From Pseudonocardia autotrophica (GTDB lineage Bacteria > Actinomycetota > Actinomycetes > Mycobacteriales > Pseudonocardiaceae): 64,000 nt of DNA. Made by a program: the position numbers and the translations under genes. The stretch is taken from NCBI RefSeq assembly GCF_000717175.1, contig NZ_JNYD01000001.1, forward strand, positions 480,294-544,293. The letters run 5' to 3'. Positions 16,277 through 24,988 of this stretch are shown here, one piece after another; positions within the stretch are counted from its first letter, which is position 1, and each line of letters starts with the position of its first letter. The notes under the pieces are model-generated. The model saw only the letters and a program-made list of their open reading frames with translations, made no database searches and had not been told where the DNA came from.

Positions 16277-18814
16277 ATGACCGCCACCTCCGCCCCCACG
16301 CTCACCGACCGCCTGCCCACCGGCGACGACCCGGACGCCCTGGTCGAGGTGTTCGCGGACTGGGCCTTCGAGGAGCGGGGCCTCTCGCTCTACCCCGCCC
16401 AGGAGGAGGCGCTGCTGGAGATCGCGACCGGCGGCAACGTCATCCTCTCCACCCCCACCGGGTCCGGGAAGTCGCTCGTCGCGATCGCCGCGCACGCCGC
16501 CGCGCTCTCCCGCGGCGCCCGCACCTTCTACACCGCGCCGATCAAGGCGCTGGTCAGCGAGAAGTTCTTCGACCTCATCGAGGTGTTCGGCGCCGACAAG
16601 GTCGGCATGCTGACGGGCGACGCCGCCGTCAACGAGGGCGCGGAGATCATCTGCTGCACCGCCGAGATCCTGGCGAACATCGCGCTGCGCCAGGGCGCGC
16701 AGGCGGACGTCGGCTCGGTCGTGATGGACGAGTTCCACTTCTACGCCGACCCGGACCGCGGCTGGGCCTGGCAGGTGCCGCTGGTCGAGCTGCCCCAGGC
16801 GCAGTTCCTGCTGATGAGCGCCACGCTGGGCGACACGTCGTTCTTCCGGGACGACCTCACCCGCCGCACCGGCCGGGCCACCCGCGAGATCACCTCGGTC
16901 GAGCGGCCCGTGCCGCTGCACTACCGGTACGTCCTCACCCCGCTGCACGAGACGATCACCGAGCTGCTCGAGACGCACGAGGCGCCGGTCTACGTCGTGC
17001 ACTTCACCCAGCAGTCGGCCGTCGAGCGGGCGCAGGCGCTGATGAGCGTCAACGTCACCTCGAAGGAGGAGAAGGCGGCGATCGCCGAGCTGATCGGCGA
17101 CTTCCGCTTCACCGCCGGGTTCGGCAAGACGCTGTCCCGGCTCGTCCGGCACGGGATCGGCGTGCACCACGCCGGCATGCTCCCCCGCTACCGGCGGCTC
17201 GTGGAGACGCTCGCCCAGGCCGGCCTGCTCAAGGTCATCTGCGGCACGGACACCCTCGGCGTCGGGATCAACGTGCCGATCCGGACGGTGCTGTTCACCG
17301 GCCTGTCGAAGTACGACGGCCGGCGCACCCGCCCGCTCAAGGCGCGCGAGTTCCACCAGATCGCCGGGCGGGCCGGCCGGGCGGGCTACGACACCGTCGG
17401 CACGGTCGTCGCCGAGGCGCCCGAGCACGAGATCGAGAACCACAAGGCGCTGCAGAAGGCGGGCGACGACCCGAAGAAGCGCCGCCGGGTGGTGCGCAAG
17501 CAGCCGCCGGAGGGCTTCGTCGGCTGGTCGCAGACCTCCTACGAGAAGCTGCAGGCCGCCCAGCCCGAGCCACTGACCAGCCACTTCCACGTGTCGCACG
17601 CGATGCTGCTGAACGTGATCTCCCGGCCCGGGGACGCGTTCACCGCGATGCGGCACCTGCTCGAGGACAACCACGAGCCGCGCCCCCGGCAGCGCAAGCA
17701 CATCCTGCGGGCCATCGCGATCTACCGGGCGCTGCTCGCCGCGGGCGTGGTGGAGAAGCTCGCGGAGCCCGACGCGGAGGGCCGCACGATCCGGCTCGTC
17801 GGCGACCTGCAGCTGGACTTCGCGCTCAACCAGCCGCTGTCGCCGTTCGCCCTGGCCGCCTTCGAGCTGCTGGACCGGGAGTCGCCGTCGTACGCGCACG
17901 ACGTCGTCTCGGTCGTGGAGGCCACCCTCGACGATCCCCGCCCCGTGCTCTACGCCCAGGAGAACAAGGCCAAGGGCGAGGCCGTGGCCTCGATGAAGGC
18001 CGAGGGCATCGAGTACGAGGAGCGGATGACGCTCCTCGAGGACGTCTCGTACCCCAAGCCGCTCGAGGAGCTGCTGGTCGGGGCGCTGGAGACCTACCGG
18101 CGCGGAGCGCCGTGGGTCGAGGACGCCCGGCTCTCGCCCAAGTCCGTGGTGCGGGACATGTCCGAGCGGGCCATGACCTTCCACGAGTACGTGGCCTTCT
18201 ACCAGCTCGCCCGCTCCGAGGGGCTGGTGCTGCGGTACCTCGCGGACTGCTACCGGGCGCTGCGGCAGACCGTGCCCGAGCACGCGCGGACGGACGAGCT
18301 GACCGATCTCATCGAGTGGCTCGGCGAGCTGGTCCGCCAGGTCGACTCCAGCCTGCTCGACGAGTGGGAGAAGCTCGCCGCCGGCGGCGGGGTCGAGGAC
18401 GAGTCCGCTCCCCCGTCGCTCGACCAGGGCCCGGCCGGGGTCACCCGCAACGCCCGGGCCTTCCGGGTGCTGGTGCGCAACGCGCTGTTCCGCCGGGTCG
18501 AGCTCGCCTCGCTCAACCGGTGGGACCTGCTCGGCGAGCTGGACAAGGAGGCCGGCTGGACGGCGGACCGCTGGCGCGAGGCCTTCCAGCCCTTCTTCGA
18601 CCTGCACGGCTTCGGCGGTATCGGGATCGGCCCGGACGCCCGCGGCCCCAAGATGATCGACATCGTCGAGGAGCCGGAGCGCTGGCTGGTCCGTCAGGTC
18701 ATCGACGACCCCGAGGACGACCACGACTGGGCCATCACCGCCGAGGTCGACCTCGCCGCCTCGGACGAGGCGGGCGAGGCCGTGGTGTGGATCACGGGCT
18801 TCGGCGACTCCTGA
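16277..18814 (+). CDS. DEAD/DEAH-box RNA helicase with C-terminal DUF3516
   Basis: An 845-residue superfamily 2 helicase. Walker A is STPTGSGKS (about 58-66), the DEAD-box variant is VVMDEFHFY, motif III is LMSATLG, and the C-terminal helicase domain has GIGVHHAGMLPRYR, GTDTLGVGINVPIRTVLF and motif VI HQIAGRAGRAGYD, close to the Ski2/Mtr4 type. The second half (about 430-845) matches the DUF3516 module found on actinobacterial helicases of this length. RNA remodelling or decay is inferred from the Ski2-like core. ATG at 16277 is chosen because the preceding frame has no homology. It converges with the acyl-CoA dehydrogenase gene across a gap holding two striking palindromes. Confidence 0.92.
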   Translation: MTATSAPTLTDRLPTGDDPDALVEVFADWAFEERGLSLYPAQEEALLEIATGGNVILSTPTGSGKSLVAIAAHAAALSRGARTFYTAPIKALVSEKFFDLIEVFGADKVGMLTGDAAVNEGAEIICCTAEILANIALRQGAQADVGSVVMDEFHFYADPDRGWAWQVPLVELPQAQFLLMSATLGDTSFFRDDLTRRTGRATREITSVERPVPLHYRYVLTPLHETITELLETHEAPVYVVHFTQQSAVERAQALMSVNVTSKEEKAAIAELIGDFRFTAGFGKTLSRLVRHGIGVHHAGMLPRYRRLVETLAQAGLLKVICGTDTLGVGINVPIRTVLFTGLSKYDGRRTRPLKAREFHQIAGRAGRAGYDTVGTVVAEAPEHEIENHKALQKAGDDPKKRRRVVRKQPPEGFVGWSQTSYEKLQAAQPEPLTSHFHVSHAMLLNVISRPGDAFTAMRHLLEDNHEPRPRQRKHILRAIAIYRALLAAGVVEKLAEPDAEGRTIRLVGDLQLDFALNQPLSPFALAAFELLDRESPSYAHDVVSVVEATLDDPRPVLYAQENKAKGEAVASMKAEGIEYEERMTLLEDVSYPKPLEELLVGALETYRRGAPWVEDARLSPKSVVRDMSERAMTFHEYVAFYQLARSEGLVLRYLADCYRALRQTVPEHARTDELTDLIEWLGELVRQVDSSLLDEWEKLAAGGGVEDESAPPSLDQGPAGVTRNARAFRVLVRNALFRRVELASLNRWDLLGELDKEAGWTADRWREAFQPFFDLHGFGGIGIGPDARGPKMIDIVEEPERWLVRQVIDDPEDDHDWAITAEVDLAASDEAGEAVVWITGFGDS

Positions 18815-18863
18815 CCCCGGTCCGCACTAGGGAACCATTATTCGAATTCCAGCCCTCGATTCG

Positions 18864-18926
18864 CGCATTATGGAACCATAATGCGAGCTCGCTGCGCCGA
18901 TTTGCGCATCATGGTTCCATGATGCG
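18864..18926. repeat. Twin 22-bp AT-rich palindromes between convergent genes
   Basis: The palindrome at 18864-18885 has arms CGCATTATGG and CCATAATGCG around AA. The one at 18905-18926 has arms CGCATCATGG and CCATGATGCG around TT, and on the opposite strand it reads almost the same as the first. A third GGAACCAT lies at 18831-18838. All three are in the 114-base gap between the stops of the helicase and acyl-CoA dehydrogenase genes. They may be bidirectional terminators or sites for a dimeric protein; no U-tract follows. Confidence 0.7.
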
Positions 18927-18928
18927 GC

Positions 18929-20125
18929 TCAGCCCAGCGGGCTCCGGGGCAGCAGGCGGTCGGCGATGATCTTCTGCTGGATCTCGCTGGTGCCCTCGAA
19001 GATCGTCGTGAGGCGGGCGTCGCGCCAGTAGCGCTCGACGCGGTGCTCGGTGGTGTAGCCGTTGCCGCCGTGCAGCTGGATGCCGTCCCCGGTGACCTCG
19101 GCGGCCATCTCGGTGGCCAGCAGCTTCACCATCGCCGCCTCCCGCTCGCACGGCTCGCCCTGGTCCAGCCGCTGCGCGACGTGCTGGTAGAACGACCGCG
19201 CCTGCTCGACCCTCGCGGCCATCGTGGCGAGCTTGAACCGGACGGCCTGGAAGTCGCCGATCGGGTGCTCGAACTGCTCGCGCTCCTGCAGGTAGACGAT
19301 GCAGTCCTCGACGGCGCCCCGGGCGAGCCCCACCGCGCGGGCCGCGGTGTGCACGCGGGCGATGTTGAGCCACTGCTGGGCCTCCGCGAAGCCCTGCTCG
19401 CCGAGCAGGTTCGCCGCCGAAACCCGCAGCCCGTCGAACTCCAGGTCCCACGTGACGAAGCCGTGGTACCCGATCTTGTCGATCGGGGTGCCGGAGAGGC
19501 CCGCGGGGAAGGAGTCCCGCTCCTTCTCCAGGACGAGGGTCGCCAGGCCCGCGGACCGCTTCTCCCCCGGCTCCGGGTCCGCCGTCCGCACGAGGATCTG
19601 CAGGAAGTCCGCGGCCTTCGCGTTGCCGATCCACCGCTTGCGACCGGTGATCACGAAGTCGTCGCCGTCCCGCTCGGCACGGGTGGCGACGGCGGCCAGG
19701 TCCGACCCGGCGTCGGGCTCGGAGAGGGCGATGGCCCCGATCCAGGTGCCGGCGGCGCTGCGGCGCAGCAGCTCCGCCCGCCGGGCCTCGTCCGCCACGC
19801 CGGTGCCGGCGCCCTGGGCGCGGGCGATGATGCTGCCCACGCTCATCCAGCCGCGGGCCAGCTCCTCGGCGATCATGCAGTACTCGAAGGCCCCCAGCCC
19901 CAGCCCGCCGTGCTCGCGCGGCACGGTGATGCCGAAGTAGCCGAGCTCGCCCATCTCGTCGAGCAGCGACCGCGGGATCTCGCCCTTGACCTTGTCGAGC
20001 TCGTCGGCGACCGGCAGGACGCGCTCGGCGGCGAAGGCGCGCGCCTGCTCCTGAAGCTTCTCCCGCTCCGGGGTGTGGAACGGCGCGGGGACGACCGGGA
20101 CGGGCGGGGCCAGGAAGTCGCTCAT
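18929..20125 (-). CDS. Acyl-CoA dehydrogenase
   Basis: A 398-residue flavoenzyme with the complete fold. The N-terminal helical domain contains GYFGITVPREHGGLG, the FAD/substrate segment is ALSEPDAGSDLA, the middle domain strand is WIGNAKAADF, and the C-terminal helices include REQFEHPIGDFQAVRFKLA and ATEMAAEVTGDGIQLHGGNG. The tail RDARLTTIFEGTSEIQQKII has a Glu at the catalytic-base position (FEGTSEI). It oxidises acyl-CoA thioesters, passing electrons to ETF; chain-length preference is not readable. ATG at 20125 (MSDFLAP) is preferred over ATG 20143, which would add six atypical residues. There are no pathway partners next to it. Confidence 0.94.
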   Translation of the reverse strand: MSDFLAPPVPVVPAPFHTPEREKLQEQARAFAAERVLPVADELDKVKGEIPRSLLDEMGELGYFGITVPREHGGLGLGAFEYCMIAEELARGWMSVGSIIARAQGAGTGVADEARRAELLRRSAAGTWIGAIALSEPDAGSDLAAVATRAERDGDDFVITGRKRWIGNAKAADFLQILVRTADPEPGEKRSAGLATLVLEKERDSFPAGLSGTPIDKIGYHGFVTWDLEFDGLRVSAANLLGEQGFAEAQQWLNIARVHTAARAVGLARGAVEDCIVYLQEREQFEHPIGDFQAVRFKLATMAARVEQARSFYQHVAQRLDQGEPCEREAAMVKLLATEMAAEVTGDGIQLHGGNGYTTEHRVERYWRDARLTTIFEGTSEIQQKIIADRLLPRSPLG

Positions 20126-20210
20126 GGACGAGTTGTGCCACATCGCGGCGCCGCGCGCCCGGCGGACCGGCCGAACGGGCAGGGTCGCCGGCCCTCCGGG
20201 GCGGAACGGT

Positions 20211-20290
20211 CGGCGCGGATCAGCGCCGGTCAGCGCCGGTCGGCTCAGGTCGGCGCGGGTCGGCGCGGGTCGGCGCAGGTCGGTGGGGGT
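20211..20290. repeat. Eight tandem decamers, consensus CGGCGCGGGT
   Basis: Eight consecutive ten-base units begin at 20211, 20221, and so on to 20281. Examples are CAGCGCCGGT (twice), CGGCGCGGGT (twice) and CGGCGCAGGT. Units differ at one to four positions but keep exact register. The array lies between the acyl-CoA dehydrogenase start and the DUF742 gene stop, a gap otherwise without genes. Confidence 0.7.
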
Positions 20291-20327
20291 CGTGAGTGGC
20301 AGGTGCCGCTCTAGGGGCAGTCGGCGC

Positions 20328-21056
20328 TCACAGGCGTCGGAGGCCGCTCAGCACCCGCTCCATCAGGACCAGGTCGGGGCCCTCGGCCGTGACGGTCCGG
20401 TGCACCTCGAGCCCGCCCGTCACCGCGAGGTCGCCGACGACGACCCGGGCCACGCCGAGCGGCATCCCCATGAGGGCGCCGACCTCGGCGATGGACCGGG
20501 GCTCGCGGCACAGCTCGAGGATCGCGGTGTGCTCGGCGAGCTCCGGACGGCGCAGGGCCGCGGGCGGCGTCGACACCAGCGTCTCGATCGCCAGCTCGTA
20601 GCGGGACCGGGTGCGGCCCTTGGTGTAGAAGTACGGCCGCACCGCCAGCGAGCGGCCGGCGTCGTCCTGCACGTACTCCTCGGCGACGTCCTCGACCGCG
20701 GGCGGGGGCAGCGGCGGCAGGGCCACCGGCCCGGCCGCCACCGGCACCGGCTCCGGGTGCTCGTCGCGGTCGCGGCGGCGGCGGGAGGACCCGCCGAACC
20801 GGGCGCCGGTGTACCCGACGGCGGGAGCTTCGTGGAAGCCCGTGAGCCCGCCGGCCGCGGCGGGATCGGCGACGGGGTCGGGTGCGGCGGGCGCCTCGCC
20901 GACGACCGGCATCGCCGCCGTGTCCGCCTCGTCCGCGGTCCGCCGCTCGGGTTGGTTCTGCGCCGGCTCCTCGCTCTTCTTGCGCCGCCGCTTGCGGGGC
21001 GCGCCGCCGAAGCGGGCACCGGTGAAGCCGATGTCGAGGTCGTCGGCGGGCGTCAT
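20328..21056 (-). CDS. Orphan DUF742 protein with duplicated N-terminal GxTGARFGG motif
   Basis: A 242-residue protein. The C-terminal half (about 125-242) is the DUF742 domain: VRPYFYTKGRTRSRYELAIE, then a winged-helix-like part ILELCREPRSIAEVGALMGM and VARVVVGDLAVTGGLEVHR. DUF742 proteins normally belong to conservons (histidine kinase, roadblock/LC7, DUF742, small GTPase) acting on membrane signalling. None of those partners lies beside it. The N-terminal half is disordered and carries the same motif twice, GFTGARFGG (10-18) and GYTGARFGG (81-89). Each copy is followed by a basic patch (RKRRRKK and RRRRDRDE), suggesting two identical docking sites. ATG at 21056 has a good AGGGAG Shine-Dalgarno. 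Confidence 0.9.
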   Translation of the reverse strand: MTPADDLDIGFTGARFGGAPRKRRRKKSEEPAQNQPERRTADEADTAAMPVVGEAPAAPDPVADPAAAGGLTGFHEAPAVGYTGARFGGSSRRRRDRDEHPEPVPVAAGPVALPPLPPPAVEDVAEEYVQDDAGRSLAVRPYFYTKGRTRSRYELAIETLVSTPPAALRRPELAEHTAILELCREPRSIAEVGALMGMPLGVARVVVGDLAVTGGLEVHRTVTAEGPDLVLMERVLSGLRRL

Positions 21057-21318
21057 GCGTCTCCCTGATCACGGGGTGCGGAGCGGGCAGCGCCTCGCAC
21101 CGTCCCGGCCCTGTGTTACGCAGCCGTGACACCGGCGTTCCACCGGCATGACGATCGCTCTCCGTGGTCCGTCTCCGGCGAACGGGTGAGAACTGTGCTG
21201 CCCAGGGTCACCGCCGAGGTCGGACGAATCCTCCGAAAGGGGACAAGCAGGATCGTCACCCGTGGGCGTGGTCGTCGTGGGCCTTTCCCGCCGTCCGTCG
21301 GACCGGCGGATCCGCGGC

Positions 21319-21324
21319 TAGAGT
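21319..21324 (+). promoter_or_regulatory. -10 element giving a leaderless transcript for the 21331 gene
   Basis: TAGAGT is followed by six bases and the GTG at 21331, so transcription would begin at or near the start codon. The 21057-21318 stretch upstream contains no gene that I can support. Confidence 0.4.
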
Positions 21325-21330
21325 CCTCCG

Positions 21331-21978
21331 GTGCCCCGCTACCTCCCGCTCGCCCGGCCGTGGTTCGGGCTCGTGGGGGCGCTCGCCCTGCTCGGGGTCG
21401 TGCTGCAGCTGGTGGCCACGGCGGTCCACTCCAGTCCGTACTCGATCTTCACCAGCACCGGGTCGCGCGTGGCCAACGTGTTCGCGTTCTTCACGATCCT
21501 CAGCAACCTGGTCGCCGGGATCGCGTACGTGCTCCTGACGATCGACCCCGAGCGGGACTCCCGCGCGATGCGGATCCTGCTGCTCGACGCCGTGGTGGCC
21601 ATCGCCGTCACCGGCATCGTCTACAACCTGGTGCTGGCCCAGACCGCGAACCCGCAGGGCCTGCACGAGGTCGCCAACGTCCTGTGCCACATGATCACGC
21701 CGCTCTTCGCCGTCCTCGGGTGGCTGTTGTTCGGCCCGCGCGGGCTGGTGGACCGGGACGTCGTGCTGCTCTCCGCGATCTACCCGCTCGCATGGCTGGC
21801 GTTCACGCTCATCCGCGGGGCGGTGATCGACTGGTACCCGTACCCGTTCGTCGACGTCGTCGCGCACGGCTACGCGCGGGTCGCGATCAACTGCCTGGTG
21901 GTGGCCGTCCTGTTCGTCGGGCTCGGGTTCGGGGCGCTCGCGCTGGACCGCAGGCTGCCGGGCCTCGCGGCCGGCTGA
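21331..21978 (+). CDS. Pr6Pr-type six-helix membrane protein
   Basis: A 215-residue integral membrane protein with about six transmembrane segments (roughly 10-30, 48-68, 83-103, 114-132, 145-165 and 184-205). The family-typical features are FFTILSNLVAGIAYVLL after the first segment, a conserved CHMITPLFAVLGWLLFGPRG and the WYPYPFVDV loop near the C-terminus. Pr6Pr proteins have no firmly established biochemical function. GTG at 21331 lacks a Shine-Dalgarno, but a TAGAGT -10 lies six bases upstream, consistent with leaderless translation. It is followed 25 bases later by phoD on the same strand. Confidence 0.85.
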   Translation: MPRYLPLARPWFGLVGALALLGVVLQLVATAVHSSPYSIFTSTGSRVANVFAFFTILSNLVAGIAYVLLTIDPERDSRAMRILLLDAVVAIAVTGIVYNLVLAQTANPQGLHEVANVLCHMITPLFAVLGWLLFGPRGLVDRDVVLLSAIYPLAWLAFTLIRGAVIDWYPYPFVDVVAHGYARVAINCLVVAVLFVGLGFGALALDRRLPGLAAG

Positions 21979-22003
21979 GCCCGGCTGTTCACCGGGAGGT
22001 GGC

Positions 22004-23602
22004 GTGCGGATCACCCGGGCCGAGGGACGCCGGTCATCTCCACTGCGTCGCACGGCGGACATCACTCTCCCGCCGTTCGGCCGCCGCCTGTTCCTGCTCG
22101 GAGCCTCCACCGCCGCCACCGGGGTCCTCACCGCGGCGGGCCCACGCATCCCGTCGATGTCCACCCGCGAGCCCTTCACCCTCGGCGTCGCCTCCGGCGA
22201 TCCCTCGTCCGACGGCATGGTGCTGTGGACCCGGCTGGCTCCGGATCCCCTCGCGGCCGACGGCCTGGGCGGCATGCCCGCGCGGGTGGTGCCGGTCGAG
22301 TGGGAGGTGGCCCGGGACGAGCGCTTCACCGTGATCGAGCAGCGCGGGACGGTCGACGCCGTGCCCGAGGCCGCGCACTCCGTGCACGTCGAGACGACCG
22401 GCCTGGCGCCGGGCCGCGAGTACTTCTACCGGTTCCGGGCGAACAGGGCGGTGTCCCCGGCGGGCCGGACCCGCACCGCTCCCCCGGCCGGCGCCGTCGG
22501 CCCGGCGCTGACGACCTGCGTCGCGTCCTGCTCGAACTACCCCATCGGGTACTTCACGGCCTACCGGCGGCTCGCCGAGGACGAGCCCGACCTCGTCCTG
22601 CACCTCGGCGACTACCAGTACGAGTACCCCACGCCGGAGAAGGCCGTGCGGTCCGTCGCCGGCGCCGAGACGACCGAGCTGGCCGGGTACCGGCAGCGGT
22701 ACGCGCAGTACCGCAGCGACCCGGACCTGCAGGCCGCGCACGCCGTCGCCCCGTGGGTGGTCGTGTGGGACGACCACGAGACCGACGACGACTGGGCCGG
22801 CGACGTGCCCGAGGACGACCAGACCCGGGAGGCCTTCCTCGCCCGCCGGGCCGCCGCCTTCCGGGCCTACTACGAGAACATGCCGCTGCGGCGCTCGTCG
22901 GTGCCCCGGGGGTACGACATGCAGCTGTACCGCCGGGTCGAGTGGGGCGGCCTGGCCACCTTCCACATGCTCGACACCCGGCAGTACCGCGACGACCAGG
23001 CCTGCGGCGACGGGCAGCGCGTCGGCTGCGCGGAACGGCTGGACCCGGCCCGCTCGCTGCCCGGGGCCGCGCAGGAGCGCTGGCTCGCCGACGGCTTCCG
23101 CCGGTCCCGGGCCCGCTGGGACGTGCTCGGCCAGCAGGTGTTCTTCGCCCAGCGCGACACCGACCCGGGCGCGCCGGAGAAGTTCTCGATGGACGGCTGG
23201 GACGGCTACGCCGCCTCCCGGGACCGGGTCACCCGCAGCTGGGTCGACGCCGGGGTGCGCAACGCCGTGGTCCTCACCGGCGACGTCCACGTCCACTGGG
23301 CCAACGAGATCAAGACGGACTACGCCGACCCGGCCGCGCCGACCGTCGGCACGGAGCTCGTCTCCAGCTCCGTCACCTCGGGCGGCGACGGCGACGCCGC
23401 CACCGACCACCCCGACCTGCACACCAACCCGCACCTGAGGTTCCGCAGCAACCGCCGCGGGTACGTCCGGGCCCGCTGGGAGCCCGGGCAGGTCACCGCG
23501 GACTTCCGGGTGCTCGACGCCGTGACGACGCCGGACCTGCCCATCCGCACCGCGGGATCGTTCGTGATCCCGGACCGCGAACCGGGGCTCAACCGGGCCT
23601 GA
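22004..23602 (+). CDS. phoD: PhoD-type alkaline phosphatase/phosphodiesterase, Tat-exported
   Basis: A 532-residue secreted metallophosphatase. The N-terminus has a twin-arginine signal (GRRLFLLGAST, Arg27-Arg28) and a hydrophobic stretch ending near residue 45. A PhoD N-terminal beta domain follows (FTLGVASGDPSSDGMVLWTR). The catalytic domain shows CVASCSNYP, HLGDYQYEY, VVWDDHETDDDW and LTGDVHVHW, the ligands of the Fe/Ca centre. It releases phosphate from phosphomono- and diesters outside the membrane. GTG at 22004 has a strong Shine-Dalgarno (GGGAGG, four bases before). I saw no clear PHO box in the 25 bases upstream, so control may come from the preceding gene's promoter. Confidence 0.95.
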   Translation: MRITRAEGRRSSPLRRTADITLPPFGRRLFLLGASTAATGVLTAAGPRIPSMSTREPFTLGVASGDPSSDGMVLWTRLAPDPLAADGLGGMPARVVPVEWEVARDERFTVIEQRGTVDAVPEAAHSVHVETTGLAPGREYFYRFRANRAVSPAGRTRTAPPAGAVGPALTTCVASCSNYPIGYFTAYRRLAEDEPDLVLHLGDYQYEYPTPEKAVRSVAGAETTELAGYRQRYAQYRSDPDLQAAHAVAPWVVVWDDHETDDDWAGDVPEDDQTREAFLARRAAAFRAYYENMPLRRSSVPRGYDMQLYRRVEWGGLATFHMLDTRQYRDDQACGDGQRVGCAERLDPARSLPGAAQERWLADGFRRSRARWDVLGQQVFFAQRDTDPGAPEKFSMDGWDGYAASRDRVTRSWVDAGVRNAVVLTGDVHVHWANEIKTDYADPAAPTVGTELVSSSVTSGGDGDAATDHPDLHTNPHLRFRSNRRGYVRARWEPGQVTADFRVLDAVTTPDLPIRTAGSFVIPDREPGLNRA

Positions 23603-23682
23603 CGACCTCACACCGCTCCGGGCGCGGGAATGCCGCCCCGGTCCGCCATGCTGTGTCCCGGTAGGACGGCGAAGGGACGGGA

Positions 23683-24291
23683 ATGGCGATCACCCGAGGA
23701 TTCACCGGGCGCGGCCGGGCGACGCGCGACCCGCGGCTGCCCCCGGGCCAGTACGACGCGAAGGACGACTGGCCCGTGCTCAACGCCGAGGCCACCCCGC
23801 GGATCGGCACCGACCGCTGGACCTTCACGATCGAGGGCCTCGTCGACCGCCCGCGCAGCTGGACCTGGGACGAGATCCACGCCCTGCCCGGCTCGCGGTA
23901 CTCCGGGGACATCCACTGCGTCACCACGTGGTCGAAGCTGGGCATGACGTTCGACGGCGTCTCGGTCGACACCCTGCTCGACGCCGTGGGCGTGCAGCCC
24001 GAGGCGAAGTTCGTCATGGCCACGGCGCACACCGGCTACACCACGAACCTCCCGCTGGAGGACGTGACCGGCGGCAAGGCCTGGGTCGTGTGGCAGGCGG
24101 ACGGGCGGCCGCTGACCGTCGAGCACGGCGGTCCGGCCCGGCTGCTCGTGCCGCACCTGTACTTCTGGAAGAGCGCGAAGTGGGCATCCGGCCTGCGGGT
24201 CATGGCCGAGGACGAGCAGGGCTTCTGGGAGCGCAACGGCTACCACGACCGGGGCGACCCCTGGCTCGAGCAGCGCTACCAGGGGGACTGA
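23683..24291 (+). CDS. Molybdopterin-dependent oxidoreductase (sulfite-oxidase fold, cytosolic)
   Basis: A 202-residue single-domain member of the sulfite oxidase/MsrP-like molybdopterin family. The molybdenum-ligating Cys79 lies in GDIHCVTTWSKLGM. TAHTGYTTNLPLEDV, GGPARLLVPHLYFWKSAKW and GFWERNGYHDRGDPW are conserved cofactor-binding segments. It lacks a signal peptide, a haem domain and the dimerisation domain, so it is the short cytosolic type. ATG at 23683 follows a GAAGGGA Shine-Dalgarno. Its stop shares a base with the ATG of the flavin reductase, so the two probably form one electron-transfer unit. The natural substrate is unknown; sulfoxides or N-hydroxylated compounds are possibilities. 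Confidence 0.92.
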   Translation: MAITRGFTGRGRATRDPRLPPGQYDAKDDWPVLNAEATPRIGTDRWTFTIEGLVDRPRSWTWDEIHALPGSRYSGDIHCVTTWSKLGMTFDGVSVDTLLDAVGVQPEAKFVMATAHTGYTTNLPLEDVTGGKAWVVWQADGRPLTVEHGGPARLLVPHLYFWKSAKWASGLRVMAEDEQGFWERNGYHDRGDPWLEQRYQGD

Positions 24292-24977
24292 TGGCGGTCT
24301 GGCAGACGGCGACGGTCCTCGACGTCCGGCGTGAGACGCCCACGGCGAAGACCTTCCGGCTCAAGCTCCCGGCGGAGTCCGGGCACATCGCCGGTCAGTA
24401 CTACGTGGTCAGGTTGACCGCGGAGGACGGCTACACCGCGCAGCGGGACTACTCCGTGGCGTCGGTCCCGGGCACGGACGAGATCGACCTGACCGTCGAG
24501 CTGCTGCCCGGCGGAGAGGTGTCGGAGTTCCTGCACGAGGTCGTCGAGCCCGGGGACCGGCTCGAGGTCCGCGGGCCGATCGGCGGCTGGTTCGCCTGGC
24601 CCGGGGACGCGCCGGCGCTCGGCGTGGCCGGCGGGTCCGGGGTGGTACCGCTCATGGCGATGCTGCGCTCCGCCCGGATCGCGGGGTCGGAGCTCTTCCG
24701 GCTGATCGTCTCGGCACGCACGCCGGCGGCCCTCTACTACGGCGACGAGCTGCCGGGACCGGAGACCACGATCGTCTACACCCGCGAGGTGCCGCCCGGG
24801 TACGCGCGGCCGCCGGGCCGGATCACGGCCGCCGACCTGGAGCCGCTGCTGCTGCCGGAGCAGACGGTCTTCGTCTGCGGCACACCGCCCTTCTGCGACA
24901 CCGCCACCGACCTGCTCACGGGGCTCGGCGTCGGCACGGACCGGATCCGGGTGGAGCGGTTCGGCCCGTCGAGCTGA
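24291..24977 (+). CDS. Ferredoxin-NADP reductase-like FAD oxidoreductase
   Basis: A 228-residue FNR-superfamily protein. The FAD-binding barrel carries the RDYSVAS motif (R-x-Y-S-x-x-S), the phosphate-binding loop GGEVSEFLHE follows, and the NAD(P) domain begins with GVAGGSGVVPLMAMLR and ends in FVCGTPPFCDTATDLL and VERFGPSS. There is no 2Fe-2S domain. Start ATG 24291 overlaps the stop of the molybdenum enzyme (TGATG). It most likely passes electrons from NAD(P)H through FAD to the molybdenum centre of its partner, making a two-component reductase. Confidence 0.93.
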   Translation: MAVWQTATVLDVRRETPTAKTFRLKLPAESGHIAGQYYVVRLTAEDGYTAQRDYSVASVPGTDEIDLTVELLPGGEVSEFLHEVVEPGDRLEVRGPIGGWFAWPGDAPALGVAGGSGVVPLMAMLRSARIAGSELFRLIVSARTPAALYYGDELPGPETTIVYTREVPPGYARPPGRITAADLEPLLLPEQTVFVCGTPPFCDTATDLLTGLGVGTDRIRVERFGPSS

Positions 24978-24988
24978 GCCTCCGGCCC

